Shown here piece by piece: positions 8,793 through 16,734 of a stretch of DNA of 35,568 bases; within the stretch, counting starts at the first letter, position 1; every line of letters starts with the position of its first letter. The position numbers were made by a program, and so were the translations under genes. Below the pieces are notes generated by a model, which was not told the origin of the DNA, made no database searches, and saw only the letters and a program-made list of their open reading frames with translations. Source of the DNA: Planctomycetaceae bacterium (GTDB taxonomy: Bacteria; Planctomycetota; Planctomycetia; Planctomycetales; Planctomycetaceae); NCBI GenBank assembly GCA_021732415.1, contig JAKFVC010000204.1:1-35568 (forward strand), read 5' to 3'.

Positions 8793-9344
8793 ATGCCCAA
8801 ACGTGCCTTGATCGTTATCGATATTCAAAACGACTATTTCCCCGGCGGCCGCTGGACCTTGAGTGGCATGGATGCGGCTGCGGACAATGCGGCTCGATTG
8901 CTCGCGGCCGCCCGCGAGTCAGGAGATCTGGTCGTTCACGTCCGCCATGAATTTCCCACCAGCGAGGCCCCCTTCTTTGCTCCCGGAACCGCTGGTGCGC
9001 AAATCCATCCCAAGGTACAGAACCTGAAAGAGGAACCGGTCGTACTGAAGCATCAGATCAACTCGTTCCGTGACACTGAGCTGAAAGCGATTCTGGATCG
9101 CCATGACGTGAAGGAAGTCGTGATCTGTGGCGCCATGAGCCACATGTGCGTGGATGCCGCGACCCGCGCGGCGAACGACTTTGGCTATGCTTGCACCGTC
9201 GTGCATGACGCGTGTGCCTCGCACGACCTGGAGTTCAATGGCGTCACGATTCCTGCGGCTCAAGTGCATGCGGCATACATGTCGGCTCTCAAGTTTGGTT
9301 ACGCCACGTCGGTCTCGACCGAGGAGTTCTTAGGTGGAAGCTAA
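8793..9344 (+). CDS. Isochorismatase-family cysteine hydrolase
   Basis: A 183-residue hydrolase of the isochorismatase/nicotinamidase superfamily (PF00857). The catalytic triad is visible: Asp10 in ALIVIDIQNDYF, Lys86 in VLKHQINSF and Cys119 in ICGAMSHMCVDAA, with the usual cis-peptide-type GAMSHMC loop. Substrates in the family include nicotinamide, isochorismate, carbamoyl and N-carbamoyl compounds, and which one applies here cannot be told from sequence. The ATG at 8793 is preceded by AGAGGAA and begins the conserved strand directly. The frame extends to 8700, but those 31 codons translate the palindrome at 8668-8734. Its stop overlaps the end of the convergent small membrane-protein gene by four bases. 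Confidence 0.9.
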   Translation: MPKRALIVIDIQNDYFPGGRWTLSGMDAAADNAARLLAAARESGDLVVHVRHEFPTSEAPFFAPGTAGAQIHPKVQNLKEEPVVLKHQINSFRDTELKAILDRHDVKEVVICGAMSHMCVDAATRAANDFGYACTVVHDACASHDLEFNGVTIPAAQVHAAYMSALKFGYATSVSTEEFLGGS

Positions 9345-9556
9345 GCCTGTTTTTCGTTGTCCAGAGGCGTAGCCAGATAACCCGCAAACCACCCGGCAAT
9401 TGCTCCGCCGAGCGGTAGCACAATGAACATCGATTGTGCGAAATCGGGGCGCTGGTCCGGCGCAGCGGGTACGCAGATGCCGATTCCCCAAGCCGCCCCC
9501 AGTCCGATCAACGAGAACGCGAAAGACGAGATGAGGATGAGATACGAAGGTTTCAT
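9341..9556 (-). CDS. Small two-helix membrane protein
   Basis: A 71-residue protein of unknown function with two likely transmembrane helices, SYLILISSFAFSLIGLGAAWG (about 4-24) and MFIVLPLGGAIAGWFAGYLA (about 43-62). The ATG at 9556 has AAGGCAACTCC upstream. It converges on the isochorismatase-family gene with a four-base overlap. A second frame over the same bases (9330-9605) gives no plausible protein. Confidence 0.6.
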   Translation of the reverse strand: MKPSYLILISSFAFSLIGLGAAWGIGICVPAAPDQRPDFAQSMFIVLPLGGAIAGWFAGYLATPLDNEKQA

Positions 9557-9607
9557 GGAGTTGCCTTGGCACGGTCGAACGAAGTAGGCGCCGAGAAAAA
9601 AACAAAC

Positions 9608-9701
9608 AGGCGAGCCCGGCGGCGTAAGCCCCGGGATTCTTTTTCTGACAGGGAGTTAGCAGCGAAGAAGAATCCGGGGGCTTACGCCACCCGGCTCACC
9701 T
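9608..9701. repeat. Inverted repeat, GGCGTAAGCCCCGG type
   Basis: The left arm 9608-9644 (AGGCGAGCCCGGCGGCGTAA, then GCCCCGGGATTCTTTTT) pairs imperfectly with 9667-9701 (GAAGAATCCGGGGGCTTACG and following). It sits between the 3' end of the DUF1559-type lipoprotein gene and the 5' end of the small membrane-protein gene, both on the minus strand. Confidence 0.85.
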
Positions 9702-9733
9702 AATTCCCTATATTGGCGCGATCGATGGGCCGT

Positions 9734-12334
9734 TCATGGGATCTGGACCGGCTTCCCATCCGCGTGCTGAATCAGCTTACTGAGCGTGGCCTTGTCGACG
9801 TCTTGCAGTTTTCGGACGGAGCCGTCCATGAACAAGGCCTGAAACTCCTTAATGCCCCCCAGGCACTTCCACGGATCCGCCGGCTTGAACTCCAGCCCGC
9901 CCGGTTTGGTCCAGATTTCGGCTGTCGAGTCACCTGCCTCGACGGCAAGCAGAGTGTTCGAGGTGCCATCCGTAATGTTGACCATGCCGAGGCCGTCATC
10001 GGTCGCGAAGGGGGTACCCTTGCCTCGGAAGACGTGGATCGTTGTTTTCCCTTCCGCGTTCTTCCCGTAGACTTTGGGCATCTGCTTAACCAGGGCCAAA
10101 TTGTGCGGACTATCCCACGGTTCGTCGAGTTTGAACTGAGTGTAGAGGAAGCCCCCGTCGACATAGGGCAGCAAGTAAACGCGCCAGCTCAGTCCGCGGC
10201 TGGTATCTGTTTTCCCTCCCTTGCCGTTGTACGCTGGGAAATGACCCATGGAGTCGTGGTAGTTGTGAAAGGCGAGGCCGATTTGCTTCAGATTGTTTTT
10301 GCGTTCGGCGGATTCGGCTGCCTCTTTCGCCTTCGCGAGTGCTGGCTGCAGGGCTTGCGCCAACTTGTCGAGGTTCTTGACTTGGGGAACCGTCAGCACG
10401 ATCGTTTCCGCGGTGTTGGTGAGTTTGATCTCTTCGACAAGCTGATCCGAATAAGGCAATAGCGTTTGCGAAGTCGGATCCTGAGCCGCCATTTGTCGCA
10501 GGCCGGTGTACTGCTCCTTGGCCGCTTTGAATTGCTGGTCGAGCATCCCGAACAGGCCTTGGGCCAATTCGGGGGTCTTGAACTTCAAAGAGAGATTGAG
10601 CATGTCCTTGGCGTCCAGGTCCCAGGCCAGGTTCACGGTTTGAGCCCCAGCGATATAGGGAGCAAACAGCGCAAACGGAACAGGTGCGTTCTTCAAGATG
10701 GCCTTGACTGATTTCTCCACCGGAGCCCCATTCACAGCGACCACGACAAGCGGATTTCCCATCGCATCCAGTTGCTGCGTCAGTCCCGATTTGGCCGTTG
10801 TGGAAGCACGCGCCGAAATCATTTTCCGCACGACAGACTCGGCACCGAATAACACCGTGGAGTCGGACAAAAACGCGACCGACATGCGTTCCACTGCGGC
10901 CGGTCCAGTCCCCGGCGGTCCTTGCGGCCGGCGATCCTCCATTCTGGGAGACAACACAATGGCGACCCCTTCGTGTTCGACCAGAGCCATCCCTTCTGGA
11001 TCCCTCGTCAATCGGGCCAGGATGCCATCGACGTCCAGCGGGGCACTGTTCTTGGCAATGACTCCGAACGGCGGCGGTGCGAACGGATTGGCCATCATCG
11101 CGTCAGGCAGCGATTTATCGAGAACGAGGATGACCTGATCAAGATTCTCGAGGGCCACGCCAAACTCTACACGCAGCATCTCGACGTTTTCCAAACTCCG
11201 TTGGGCGTCCCTGGGCAGTTCATCCTTGATGGATGCTCCGCTGACTTTCGAGAATTGCTCGTACAGCGCTTTGACCACAGGATGGTTGACGATGCGACGC
11301 GGATGGACGGCCACCGCGACGAAGGCATCATCCGGAATCGAGTTGAGTGCCAGCTTGGGCGTAGCGGGGGCCAGGGGAGTGACCGGAGCATTGATCTTTA
11401 AGCCCGCGGTTGGCTGCCCTGGCTGCGATCCCGATTCTTCACCAAAGTCCCCAAGGACCTGGCCGTCGCTGTGCTGGACCAGCTTGGCGAAGGTGTCTGC
11501 AGGCATTGACTTTGACAGCCGACGGACAGACCCGTCCATCAGTGTGATCCAGAACTTGCTGCTCACATTGCCCAGAGACTTCAACGGATCCTTAGGATCA
11601 AACTGGCGACCGACCGGCTTCGTCCAGATCTCGGCCGTATCCGGGCCGCCGACAAACGCCAGAATCGTATTGGATGAGCCGTCCGTGACTTCGCTCATCT
11701 TGAGGAGTTCATCTTGCTTGAACGGAGCGCCGTTTCCGGTCAGCACGTGGACCCGCGTTTTGCCTTCCGCGTTCTCACCGAAACATTTGGGCATTCTGGT
11801 GACCAGCGTCAGGTTGTGCGGACTGTCCCACGGCTCGTCCAAGTGGAATTGCTGATAGAGCGCAGCTTCTTCCATGTAGGGGAGCAGAGCGACGCGCCAG
11901 CTCAGCCCATGCTTCGTCGGCATGTTCTTGTCGGCGAAGCCCGAGATGGATGGAAATCCCCCGAAAGTGTCGTGGGTATTGTGAAAGGCCAGGCCCAGTA
12001 GCTTCATCTGGTTCTGTGTCACACCGAGATCAGGGTCCCCCGACTTGAACTTGGCAGCCACTGCCCGGACGCGCTGCTGAACTTGAGCATCGACGCCGGG
12101 TGAAGGAGGAAAGCTGCTGCTCGGGACGGCTGCTGCGACTGCTGGGGGTGTCGTTGCCGCGGGGGCCGTTGCGGGATCGGTCGGAGCCGCTGATTTGCTG
12201 GCTTCCGGTCCAGGGTTCAGTGCTGGCATACCGCCCAGACCACCGCCCATGGGCTGCTCCGCCTTTCCGCAGCCTTGGAGGCCGCACAAGATCACGGCCA
12301 GAACAACGCAACTTCCCCATTGGATGCGACTCAT
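9734..12334 (-). CDS. Lipoprotein with two DUF1559-like modules flanking a central domain
   Basis: An 866-residue predicted lipoprotein. The N-terminal signal VVLAVILCGLQGC places the lipid-modified cysteine at residue 22, followed by a Pro/Ala-rich linker to about 95. Module 1 (about 109-310) and module 2 (about 678-866) are related to each other and to the C-terminal part of DUF1559 pseudopilins. Both contain LGLAFHN or IGLAFHN, GLSWRVxLLPY, LDEPWDSPHNL, AEGKT, DGSSNT or DGTSNT, AEIWTKP and a final MDGSVR. The region 320-670 (DDAFVAVAVHPRRIVNHPV onward) has no family I can name. The ATG at 12334 has AGGGTGACCT before it. The modules lack the pilin N-terminal helix, so the protein is lipid-anchored rather than assembled as a pilin. 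It is a stand-alone gene on the minus strand. Confidence 0.85.
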   Translation of the reverse strand: MSRIQWGSCVVLAVILCGLQGCGKAEQPMGGGLGGMPALNPGPEASKSAAPTDPATAPAATTPPAVAAAVPSSSFPPSPGVDAQVQQRVRAVAAKFKSGDPDLGVTQNQMKLLGLAFHNTHDTFGGFPSISGFADKNMPTKHGLSWRVALLPYMEEAALYQQFHLDEPWDSPHNLTLVTRMPKCFGENAEGKTRVHVLTGNGAPFKQDELLKMSEVTDGSSNTILAFVGGPDTAEIWTKPVGRQFDPKDPLKSLGNVSSKFWITLMDGSVRRLSKSMPADTFAKLVQHSDGQVLGDFGEESGSQPGQPTAGLKINAPVTPLAPATPKLALNSIPDDAFVAVAVHPRRIVNHPVVKALYEQFSKVSGASIKDELPRDAQRSLENVEMLRVEFGVALENLDQVILVLDKSLPDAMMANPFAPPPFGVIAKNSAPLDVDGILARLTRDPEGMALVEHEGVAIVLSPRMEDRRPQGPPGTGPAAVERMSVAFLSDSTVLFGAESVVRKMISARASTTAKSGLTQQLDAMGNPLVVVAVNGAPVEKSVKAILKNAPVPFALFAPYIAGAQTVNLAWDLDAKDMLNLSLKFKTPELAQGLFGMLDQQFKAAKEQYTGLRQMAAQDPTSQTLLPYSDQLVEEIKLTNTAETIVLTVPQVKNLDKLAQALQPALAKAKEAAESAERKNNLKQIGLAFHNYHDSMGHFPAYNGKGGKTDTSRGLSWRVYLLPYVDGGFLYTQFKLDEPWDSPHNLALVKQMPKVYGKNAEGKTTIHVFRGKGTPFATDDGLGMVNITDGTSNTLLAVEAGDSTAEIWTKPGGLEFKPADPWKCLGGIKEFQALFMDGSVRKLQDVDKATLSKLIQHADGKPVQIP

Positions 12335-12496
12335 AGGTCACCCTTGCTGAAACAGATTGAGAGCCGGTTCGAGCTGCTGGAAGCGCTGCTCGAAGATTGT
12401 CGGATTGAATTGAGATCACGCTCAGTCTAACGCGACCGAAGTAACGTTTGCTACCCTGCCCGAAACGCGGCCTCGAAACGGTCCTGAAATTCGCCG

Positions 12497-13117
12497 TCAA
12501 AATCCGTGAGGGGCGTGCATGAGTCCGACGATCGCGGACATCACCGACTGCAGTGACGGGCCGATCAGGAAGACAAAGCTCAGGACGAGCGTCATGAAAT
12601 AGAACAGGCGGTTGCTGTTGAGGTCGAACATCAACAGATACAGCAGTCCCCCCACCAGTAACAGCGCCGCGCAACAGGCGATTCCGTTGCCGTACTCGCT
12701 GACCACGAAGTACCGGTAGCGACGCGATACGAACTCAGTCTGGATCGCTTGCGACTGGTCTTCGACTTCTGGTGTGTTAGGCGGTGTGGGACGTTGCGGC
12801 AGTTGGGGCGGGTCGAGTCTGTCCTTGGTCAGGCGGGCATACTCGTCGAGATCCTTCTGATAGACCGCCAGCACATTCTCATAGTGCTTGAGTTGCAGAT
12901 CGTAGTTCTTCAACGAGACTTCATATTGCTGCTGACGATCGGGGAATGAATCCCGGCTCCGTTGCTGTTCCAGTTCGACTTTCTTCTGATCCGCCGAAAA
13001 ATGGATCCGGCTGAGGGCCAGCACTTCGGACCGCAGCCAATAAGTGATTGTCAGCAGGACCAGAAACCCGGTCATGGCGAGTAACTTCGCCGCGACGATC
13101 CGTCGTTCTCCCGACAT
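12497..13117 (-). CDS. Membrane protein with coiled-coil loop, unknown function
   Basis: A 206-residue protein with one N-terminal transmembrane helix (about 10-30, LLAMTGFLVLLTITYWL), a long charged segment rich in Q, E, K and Y (about 40-100) that should form a coiled coil, a proline-rich stretch (PPQLPQRPTPPNTP), and two C-terminal helices (about 143-165 and 170-198). The ATG at 13117 is preceded by GGAGACTCTGCC. An alternative ATG at 13138 adds seven residues. No family recognised. It precedes the double-DUF1559 lipoprotein gene on the same strand, with a gap of about 160 bases. Confidence 0.65.
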   Translation of the reverse strand: MSGERRIVAAKLLAMTGFLVLLTITYWLRSEVLALSRIHFSADQKKVELEQQRSRDSFPDRQQQYEVSLKNYDLQLKHYENVLAVYQKDLDEYARLTKDRLDPPQLPQRPTPPNTPEVEDQSQAIQTEFVSRRYRYFVVSEYGNGIACCAALLLVGGLLYLLMFDLNSNRLFYFMTLVLSFVFLIGPSLQSVMSAIVGLMHAPHGF

Positions 13118-13189
13118 GGCAGAGTCTCCGAGAGGCATCTTCGTGGGATATGGCTTCCAGCGTAGCGCGGTTTCACTTGACGTGTGAGC

Positions 13190-13310
13190 AATTGAAAACG
13201 TTTGAGAGTATGAGGGTGTGAGAGTAACGGAGTACAGTGCAGTCCAAATTCGATTGGCCTTTCTTTACTCTCATACCCTCACACGCTGGCACTCTCGCAC
13301 TTTCAGTCCG
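13190..13310. repeat. GAGAGTRTGAGGGTGTGAGAG inverted repeat, copy 1
   Basis: The left arm GAGAGTATGAGGGTGTGAGA (13204-13223) pairs with ACTCTCATACCCTCACAC (from about 13267). The loop contains ACGGAGTA and CAAATTCGATTGG, which also occur (with changes) in the copy at 19559-19648, so loop and flanks belong to the element as well as the arms. It lies between two minus-strand genes. Confidence 0.85.
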
Positions 13311-13358
13311 CGCACCCGTTTTGTTGGAGTGCTCTAGCCGGCTTAAGAATGCCCGTGC

Positions 13359-14699
13359 TCAGATTAACTCTTTGATCTTCTCGCGATCATCCAGCAGGTG
13401 TACGGGCCGGCCCTGATAATCGTTGAAGGCGGCGCCCGGGTCAATTCCCAGGACGTGATACATCGTCGCGAGCACGTTTTGGGGCGTATAGGGTTTGCCC
13501 TTGGAACGTTCGGCCCGCCGGTCGGTTTCCCCGATGACCTGGCCCATGCGTAACCCGCCGCCCGCAATCACCGCGCAACCGGCGTCCCACCAGTGGCCAC
13601 GACCGGTGGCGTATCGCTCACCGATATTGATCTCAGCGCCAATCTTCGGAGTCCGGCCGAACTCGCCCCAAATGATGACCGCGACTTGTTGATCCAGGCC
13701 TCGTTCGTAGAGATCGGTGATCAAGGTGTAGATCGCCCGATCGTACCCGGGCAGCAAATTTCTCATATGGGGAAAGTTGTTGGCGTGGGTATCCCAGATG
13801 CCCTCCACCGGACGGCCCTTGTCGACTCCACCTTGAGCAACGGTAACCGCACTGACACCCGCTTCTACCAGGCGTCTCGCTAACAGCAGATTCGGGCAGC
13901 CTTGATAACGGTCCCGCACGCGAGGGTCTTCGCGGCTCAGATCCAGCGCTTTATAGACTTCACCGGACGTAATCATTCCCAGCGCCCGGCGTTGGAAATC
14001 ATCCACGGCACTCATTTTGTCCGAGCCGTTCACTTCGCGACGTACCTCGTCGAAACCCGCCAGCAACGACTTGCGTTCATCGAGTCGCTCGGACGAGATG
14101 CCCGTCGGCAGGCGCAGGTTGGCGAGCCCCGGTCCACTGGGGCGGAAGGGGCCGTGTGCCGGGCCGAGATAGCGCGGGATTTCCGGATCATCACTGTCCG
14201 GTCCCAGTCGCAAGTCGTTCAGATTGACATAGGGGGGAATCGTGTCGGCCTGAGAGCCACGCAACCGGCTGACTACCGAACCCCAGACGGGCCATTTTTC
14301 GTTCTTCCGAATCTGCCCCGATTGTGCAGACGGTCGGCCGCTGAGCAACTCATAAGCATCGTGCCGACCCTTGAAGTACATGCCGCGGAGGACACTGAAC
14401 TTATCCGCGATCTGGGCCTGCAGCGGCATCAGTTCGCAGATGTCCAAGCCCGGCAAGTTCGTACGAATGGGCTGGAATTCGCCGCGGATTTCGGCGGGAG
14501 CGCCGGGCTTGAGGTCATACATGTCGATATGGCTGGGGCCACCCGGCAAATAGATCATGATGACCGACTTCGGCGGAGTCGCAGCCTGCGATCCGGCCTG
14601 AGCCTGCACGCGCAGTATGTCGGCCAAAGTCAGGCCGCCCATCCCGAGAGCGCCGATCTTCAAGAAGTCACGGCGATTGGAATTGGAAACGTTCAGCAT
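13359..14699 (-). CDS. Tat-exported DUF1501 protein
   Basis: A 446-residue protein of the DUF1501 family (PF07394; alkaline-phosphatase/sulfatase-like fold), abundant in planctomycetes. The twin-arginine signal NRRDFLKIGALGMGG starts at about residue 8, so the protein is probably exported folded. Family landmarks are SVIMIYLPGGPSHIDMYD, the RGMYFKGRHDAYELLSG segment, VIIWGEFGRTP and GRGHWWDAG. The start at 14699 (AAAGGAATTCAGGT upstream) places the Tat motif correctly; the frame to 14756 adds 19 unneeded residues. DUF1501 genes usually sit beside a DUF1549/DUF1553 cytochrome-like partner, and none is present here. The substrate is unknown. Confidence 0.92.
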   Translation of the reverse strand: MLNVSNSNRRDFLKIGALGMGGLTLADILRVQAQAGSQAATPPKSVIMIYLPGGPSHIDMYDLKPGAPAEIRGEFQPIRTNLPGLDICELMPLQAQIADKFSVLRGMYFKGRHDAYELLSGRPSAQSGQIRKNEKWPVWGSVVSRLRGSQADTIPPYVNLNDLRLGPDSDDPEIPRYLGPAHGPFRPSGPGLANLRLPTGISSERLDERKSLLAGFDEVRREVNGSDKMSAVDDFQRRALGMITSGEVYKALDLSREDPRVRDRYQGCPNLLLARRLVEAGVSAVTVAQGGVDKGRPVEGIWDTHANNFPHMRNLLPGYDRAIYTLITDLYERGLDQQVAVIIWGEFGRTPKIGAEINIGERYATGRGHWWDAGCAVIAGGGLRMGQVIGETDRRAERSKGKPYTPQNVLATMYHVLGIDPGAAFNDYQGRPVHLLDDREKIKELI

Positions 14700-14935
14700 A
14701 CCTGAATTCCTTTGACGCGCGAGCCACCCGTCAAGAATATCGGTCCAAACACGCAAATGACATCAAAAGACGTCTATATGTTTGCCTGATCGTTCAGTAT
14801 TTGTCAATGCAATTGCGGCAGTCCCGGTTTGGTATGCCTGTCCTTTACCAGTTGAAAATCCAAAGGGCGGAAAGGACACAAGTTTGAATTGGCTGTCAGG
14901 ACATTACGAGAATTTTGATGATTTATGGATTTGAC

Positions 14936-14964
14936 TTGACATTCCTGCTGGGGCGGACGATAAT
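14936..14964 (+). promoter_or_regulatory. Promoter P1: TTGACA, 17 bases, GATAAT
   Basis: TTGACA at 14936-14941 and GATAAT at 14959-14964 with 17-base spacing closely match a housekeeping sigma-70 promoter. The fuller TTGACTTGACA is shared with promoter P2 at about 15953-15963. Transcription would run rightward, away from the DUF1501 gene, into a stretch holding only very small ORFs, a palindromic element and the 55-codon gene at 15582. Confidence 0.7.
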
Positions 14965-14970
14965 ATATTC

Positions 14971-14987
14971 ATTACTAACGTAGTGAT
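14971..14987 (+). promoter_or_regulatory. Operator-like palindrome at P1
   Basis: ATTACTAACGTAGTGAT is a 6-5-6 imperfect palindrome lying six bases after the -10 box of P1, over the expected transcription start. P2 has ATCACTAAATGAGTGAT at the same distance. The position suits a repressor. The regulator family cannot be assigned from the sequence alone; BlaI/CopY-type repressors bind comparable short palindromes. Confidence 0.55.
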
Positions 14988-15033
14988 ATATAAACAGGAC
15001 GTTGACACTCACCGTGCGACGGCCGTAACTTGA

Positions 15034-15172
15034 ATGGATTGCACACTTTCTGTTTGCTGTGTGATTTGCATTCTCTTTCATGCCCCAAGGTGCTGACGTG
15101 TTTCCGCTACCACCAAGTTGTTGTTGCAACTGTGAACTGTTGACTGCCATGCAGTCAGCATGTTGTTGTTAG
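15034..15172 (+). other. Two overlapping Cys-rich mini-ORFs downstream of P1
   Basis: ATG at 15034 opens a 20-codon frame with five cysteines ending at 15096. ATG at 15080, in another frame, opens 30 codons ending at 15172 whose second half is PPSCCCNC, and which closes in ACCC before TAG. Neither has a good ribosome binding site, and the TGTTGT runs are low-complexity, so chance is likely. They are listed because they are the first ORFs after a strong promoter with an operator. An untranslated RNA is an equal possibility. Confidence 0.2.
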
Positions 15173-15315
15173 CCGTACCCAGCGACCGGTGGTTCTGATT
15201 CAGGCGACTCAGTCTGAAGTTCTCTTGCTCGCCGCAGCGATTAACGCTGCGGTTAGATAGCCGCAGTTCCCTGCATTCTTGTCTTGCACCGCGTGATTCG
15301 CATCGCCGGTGCGGG

Positions 15316-15442
15316 CAACACCGCGAAGGATATTTCGACGTTACGGGAGGGCGAGGCTCCTGCCGAACCGCATAGTCTGGCGAGGGCCGAACGACGCTTG
15401 CGGTTCGGCAGGAGCCTCACCCTCCCATCGACTCGAATCACG
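15316..15442. repeat. GGGAGGG...GAGGCTCCTGCC palindromic element, copy B
   Basis: Same family as the element at 1677-1855: arms 15345-15368 and 15402-15426, loop containing ATAGTCTGGCG and GACGCTTGC. The left flank GCGAAGGATATTTCGACG matches the complement of copy A's right flank, and the right flank ATCGACTCGAATCACG matches the complement of copy A's left flank, while the loop has the same orientation in both. It separates P1 from the small gene at 15582. Confidence 0.9.
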
Positions 15443-15521
15443 ACCACGATTGGATTCCTTCAGGGAATCCTAAGAAAAGTCTTTCACCGTATACCCGGTG
15501 CAGGTTGTGCATTCCAAGTAT

Positions 15522-15543
15522 GGAAACTCTCGTAGGAGTTTCC
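15522..15543 (+). other. Hairpin upstream of the 55-codon gene
   Basis: GGAAACTC, six bases, GAGTTTCC forms a perfect 8-bp stem ending 38 bases before the ATG at 15582. No T-run follows, so it is more likely an mRNA leader structure than a terminator. Confidence 0.45.
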
Positions 15544-15581
15544 GCTATCTCACAAATACTCTATCCATGAGGAATTCAGTC

Positions 15582-15749
15582 ATGCTTGATTTTGAAGCGG
15601 AAGAAGGACCGGAAACGATCCTGACAGTCAAAAAAGATCTCATCAAAAGCGGTCCCGAAGTCATCGTGAAGATCCTCGTGCCCCGACCAGGCACCGTTCT
15701 CTTGTTGCTCTGCGCGGCTCTGACCTTGCTGACCCTGACAACGGGTTGA
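15582..15749 (+). CDS. Small protein (55 aa) with C-terminal hydrophobic helix
   Basis: The ATG at 15582 has GAGGAATTCAGTC directly upstream, a good ribosome binding site. The first 33 residues are acidic and soluble (LDFEAEEGPETILTV). The C-terminus VPRPGTVLLLLCAALTLLTL is a single hydrophobic helix. Its P-R-P-G-T plus leucine-rich helix recalls the PEP-CTERM sorting tail, but there is no following arginine cluster and the protein is tiny, so this is only a resemblance. Upstream in-frame ATGs exist at 15498 and 15567 but lack better signals. Unknown function; possibly transcribed from P1. Confidence 0.5.
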   Translation: MLDFEAEEGPETILTVKKDLIKSGPEVIVKILVPRPGTVLLLLCAALTLLTLTTG

Positions 15750-15957
15750 CCATTTCGATGAACCGTCCCTTGAGTTCAACGGACTGCAGGACGGAAGGGC
15801 CAGAAATTCGTCAGCGATTGTGATTGAACAGTAGTTGAGCACTTGCCTCGCACATCCCGTCCTGTTCGTAACGTTATGTGAAATAATATGTTGCGAGTTG
15901 TCTATTCAATCTGAAAAGCAACGAAAAATAAAATACTCCTTACTTGGTGATATTGAC
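15750..15957. other. Intergenic stretch before promoter P2
   Basis: No gene is visible between the 55-codon ORF and P2. The sequence becomes AT-rich over the last 60 bases, as expected just upstream of a promoter. Confidence 0.5.
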
Positions 15958-15987
15958 TTGACAAGCGGCCACGTTTGTGTCGATAAT
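15958..15987 (+). promoter_or_regulatory. Promoter P2: TTGACA, 18 bases, GATAAT
   Basis: TTGACA at 15958-15963 and GATAAT at 15982-15987, spacing 18. It shares TTGACTTGACA and GATAAT with P1 and has the same palindrome placement. It lies about 200 bases before the lipoprotein start at 16192 and should drive that gene, and possibly the pseudopilin gene behind it. Confidence 0.7.
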
Positions 15988-15993
15988 TAAATC

Positions 15994-16010
15994 ATCACTA
16001 AATGAGTGAT
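15994..16010 (+). promoter_or_regulatory. Operator-like palindrome at P2
   Basis: ATCACTAAATGAGTGAT, a perfect 6-5-6 palindrome (ATCACT/AGTGAT), begins six bases after the -10 box, exactly as at P1. The repetition of promoter, spacing and palindrome argues for a shared regulator acting on both transcripts. Confidence 0.6.
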
Positions 16011-16191
16011 AGATCTGTGATAAACGGAACTTGCCACTGAGAAAGCTGTCTACCTGATCGCTTTCGCCTCGCCAGCACCTACCGCAGATTTCCGACTCGT
16101 GGGCCTCGCGGCCCGCTACAAGATTCTTGTCAACGACTCCAGTCGATCACGAATTCTTGTTCTCAAACAGTTGAATATAGAAAGCCAGGAA

Positions 16192-16734
16192 ATGAAGAAC
16201 CTCGCCGACCATCAGGAGCACAACGTGGCCCTGGTTGTCACGCCGGTCAGGCCGACAGAATCATCTGGGGCTTGCATCTGGACTCGTGCTACGAGCCGAT
16301 CGACGAAGAATTTTGCCGTGCTCGCTGTCGCGACGCTCCTGCTGGCAGGCGTCCCGGGATGTGGCTCTGGCAAGCCGAGTTGGGAACATGTTTTCACGAC
16401 CACCGGCTCGTTGACTTTCAACGGCCAGCCGATTGAAGGTGCGGTCTTGGTCTTTACGCCCAAGGACGAATCGATTCCTTCGACCGTGCGACCGATGGCT
16501 CGGACTGATGCCAGCGGCCACTTTGAAGTCGGCACCTATGACATTGCCGATGGAGCACCCGAAGGCGACTACGATGTGGTCGTGACGTGGACTCCGCTGG
16601 TCAAGCACGCGGGTGGAGCTTCACCCGGCCCCAACCGCCTGCCCCCCCGCTATGCGAGCACGGCGACTTCCAAGCTGACGGTCCATATCAACTCGGATGA
16701 TACGCAACTTGAGACCCTGGCACTGACTCGTTGA
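16192..16734 (+). CDS. Lipoprotein with carboxypeptidase-regulatory-like (transthyretin-type) domain
   Basis: A 180-residue predicted lipoprotein. The hydrophobic segment NFAVLAVATLLLAGVPGC has a lipobox-like end, though about 40 residues precede it, which is long for a signal peptide. The true start may be internal, but no better start codon is visible. After the cysteine the protein forms a beta-sandwich domain, GSLTFNGQPIEGAVLVF ... RTDASGHFEV ... APEGDYDVVVTW, typical of the small lipoproteins that accompany DUF1559 pseudopilins in planctomycetes. The ATG at 16192 directly follows CCAGGAA, close for a ribosome site. The pseudopilin gene lies 277 bases downstream on the same strand. Likely surface or periplasmic; exact role unknown. 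Confidence 0.75.
   Translation: MKNLADHQEHNVALVVTPVRPTESSGACIWTRATSRSTKNFAVLAVATLLLAGVPGCGSGKPSWEHVFTTTGSLTFNGQPIEGAVLVFTPKDESIPSTVRPMARTDASGHFEVGTYDIADGAPEGDYDVVVTWTPLVKHAGGASPGPNRLPPRYASTATSKLTVHINSDDTQLETLALTR

Noticed and set aside
9713-10462. 249-codon plus-strand frame
   Set aside because: It lies wholly opposite the DUF1559-like lipoprotein gene, with no start signal or recognisable motif.
13902-14705. 267-codon plus-strand frame
   Set aside because: Antisense to the clear DUF1501 gene; no family features.
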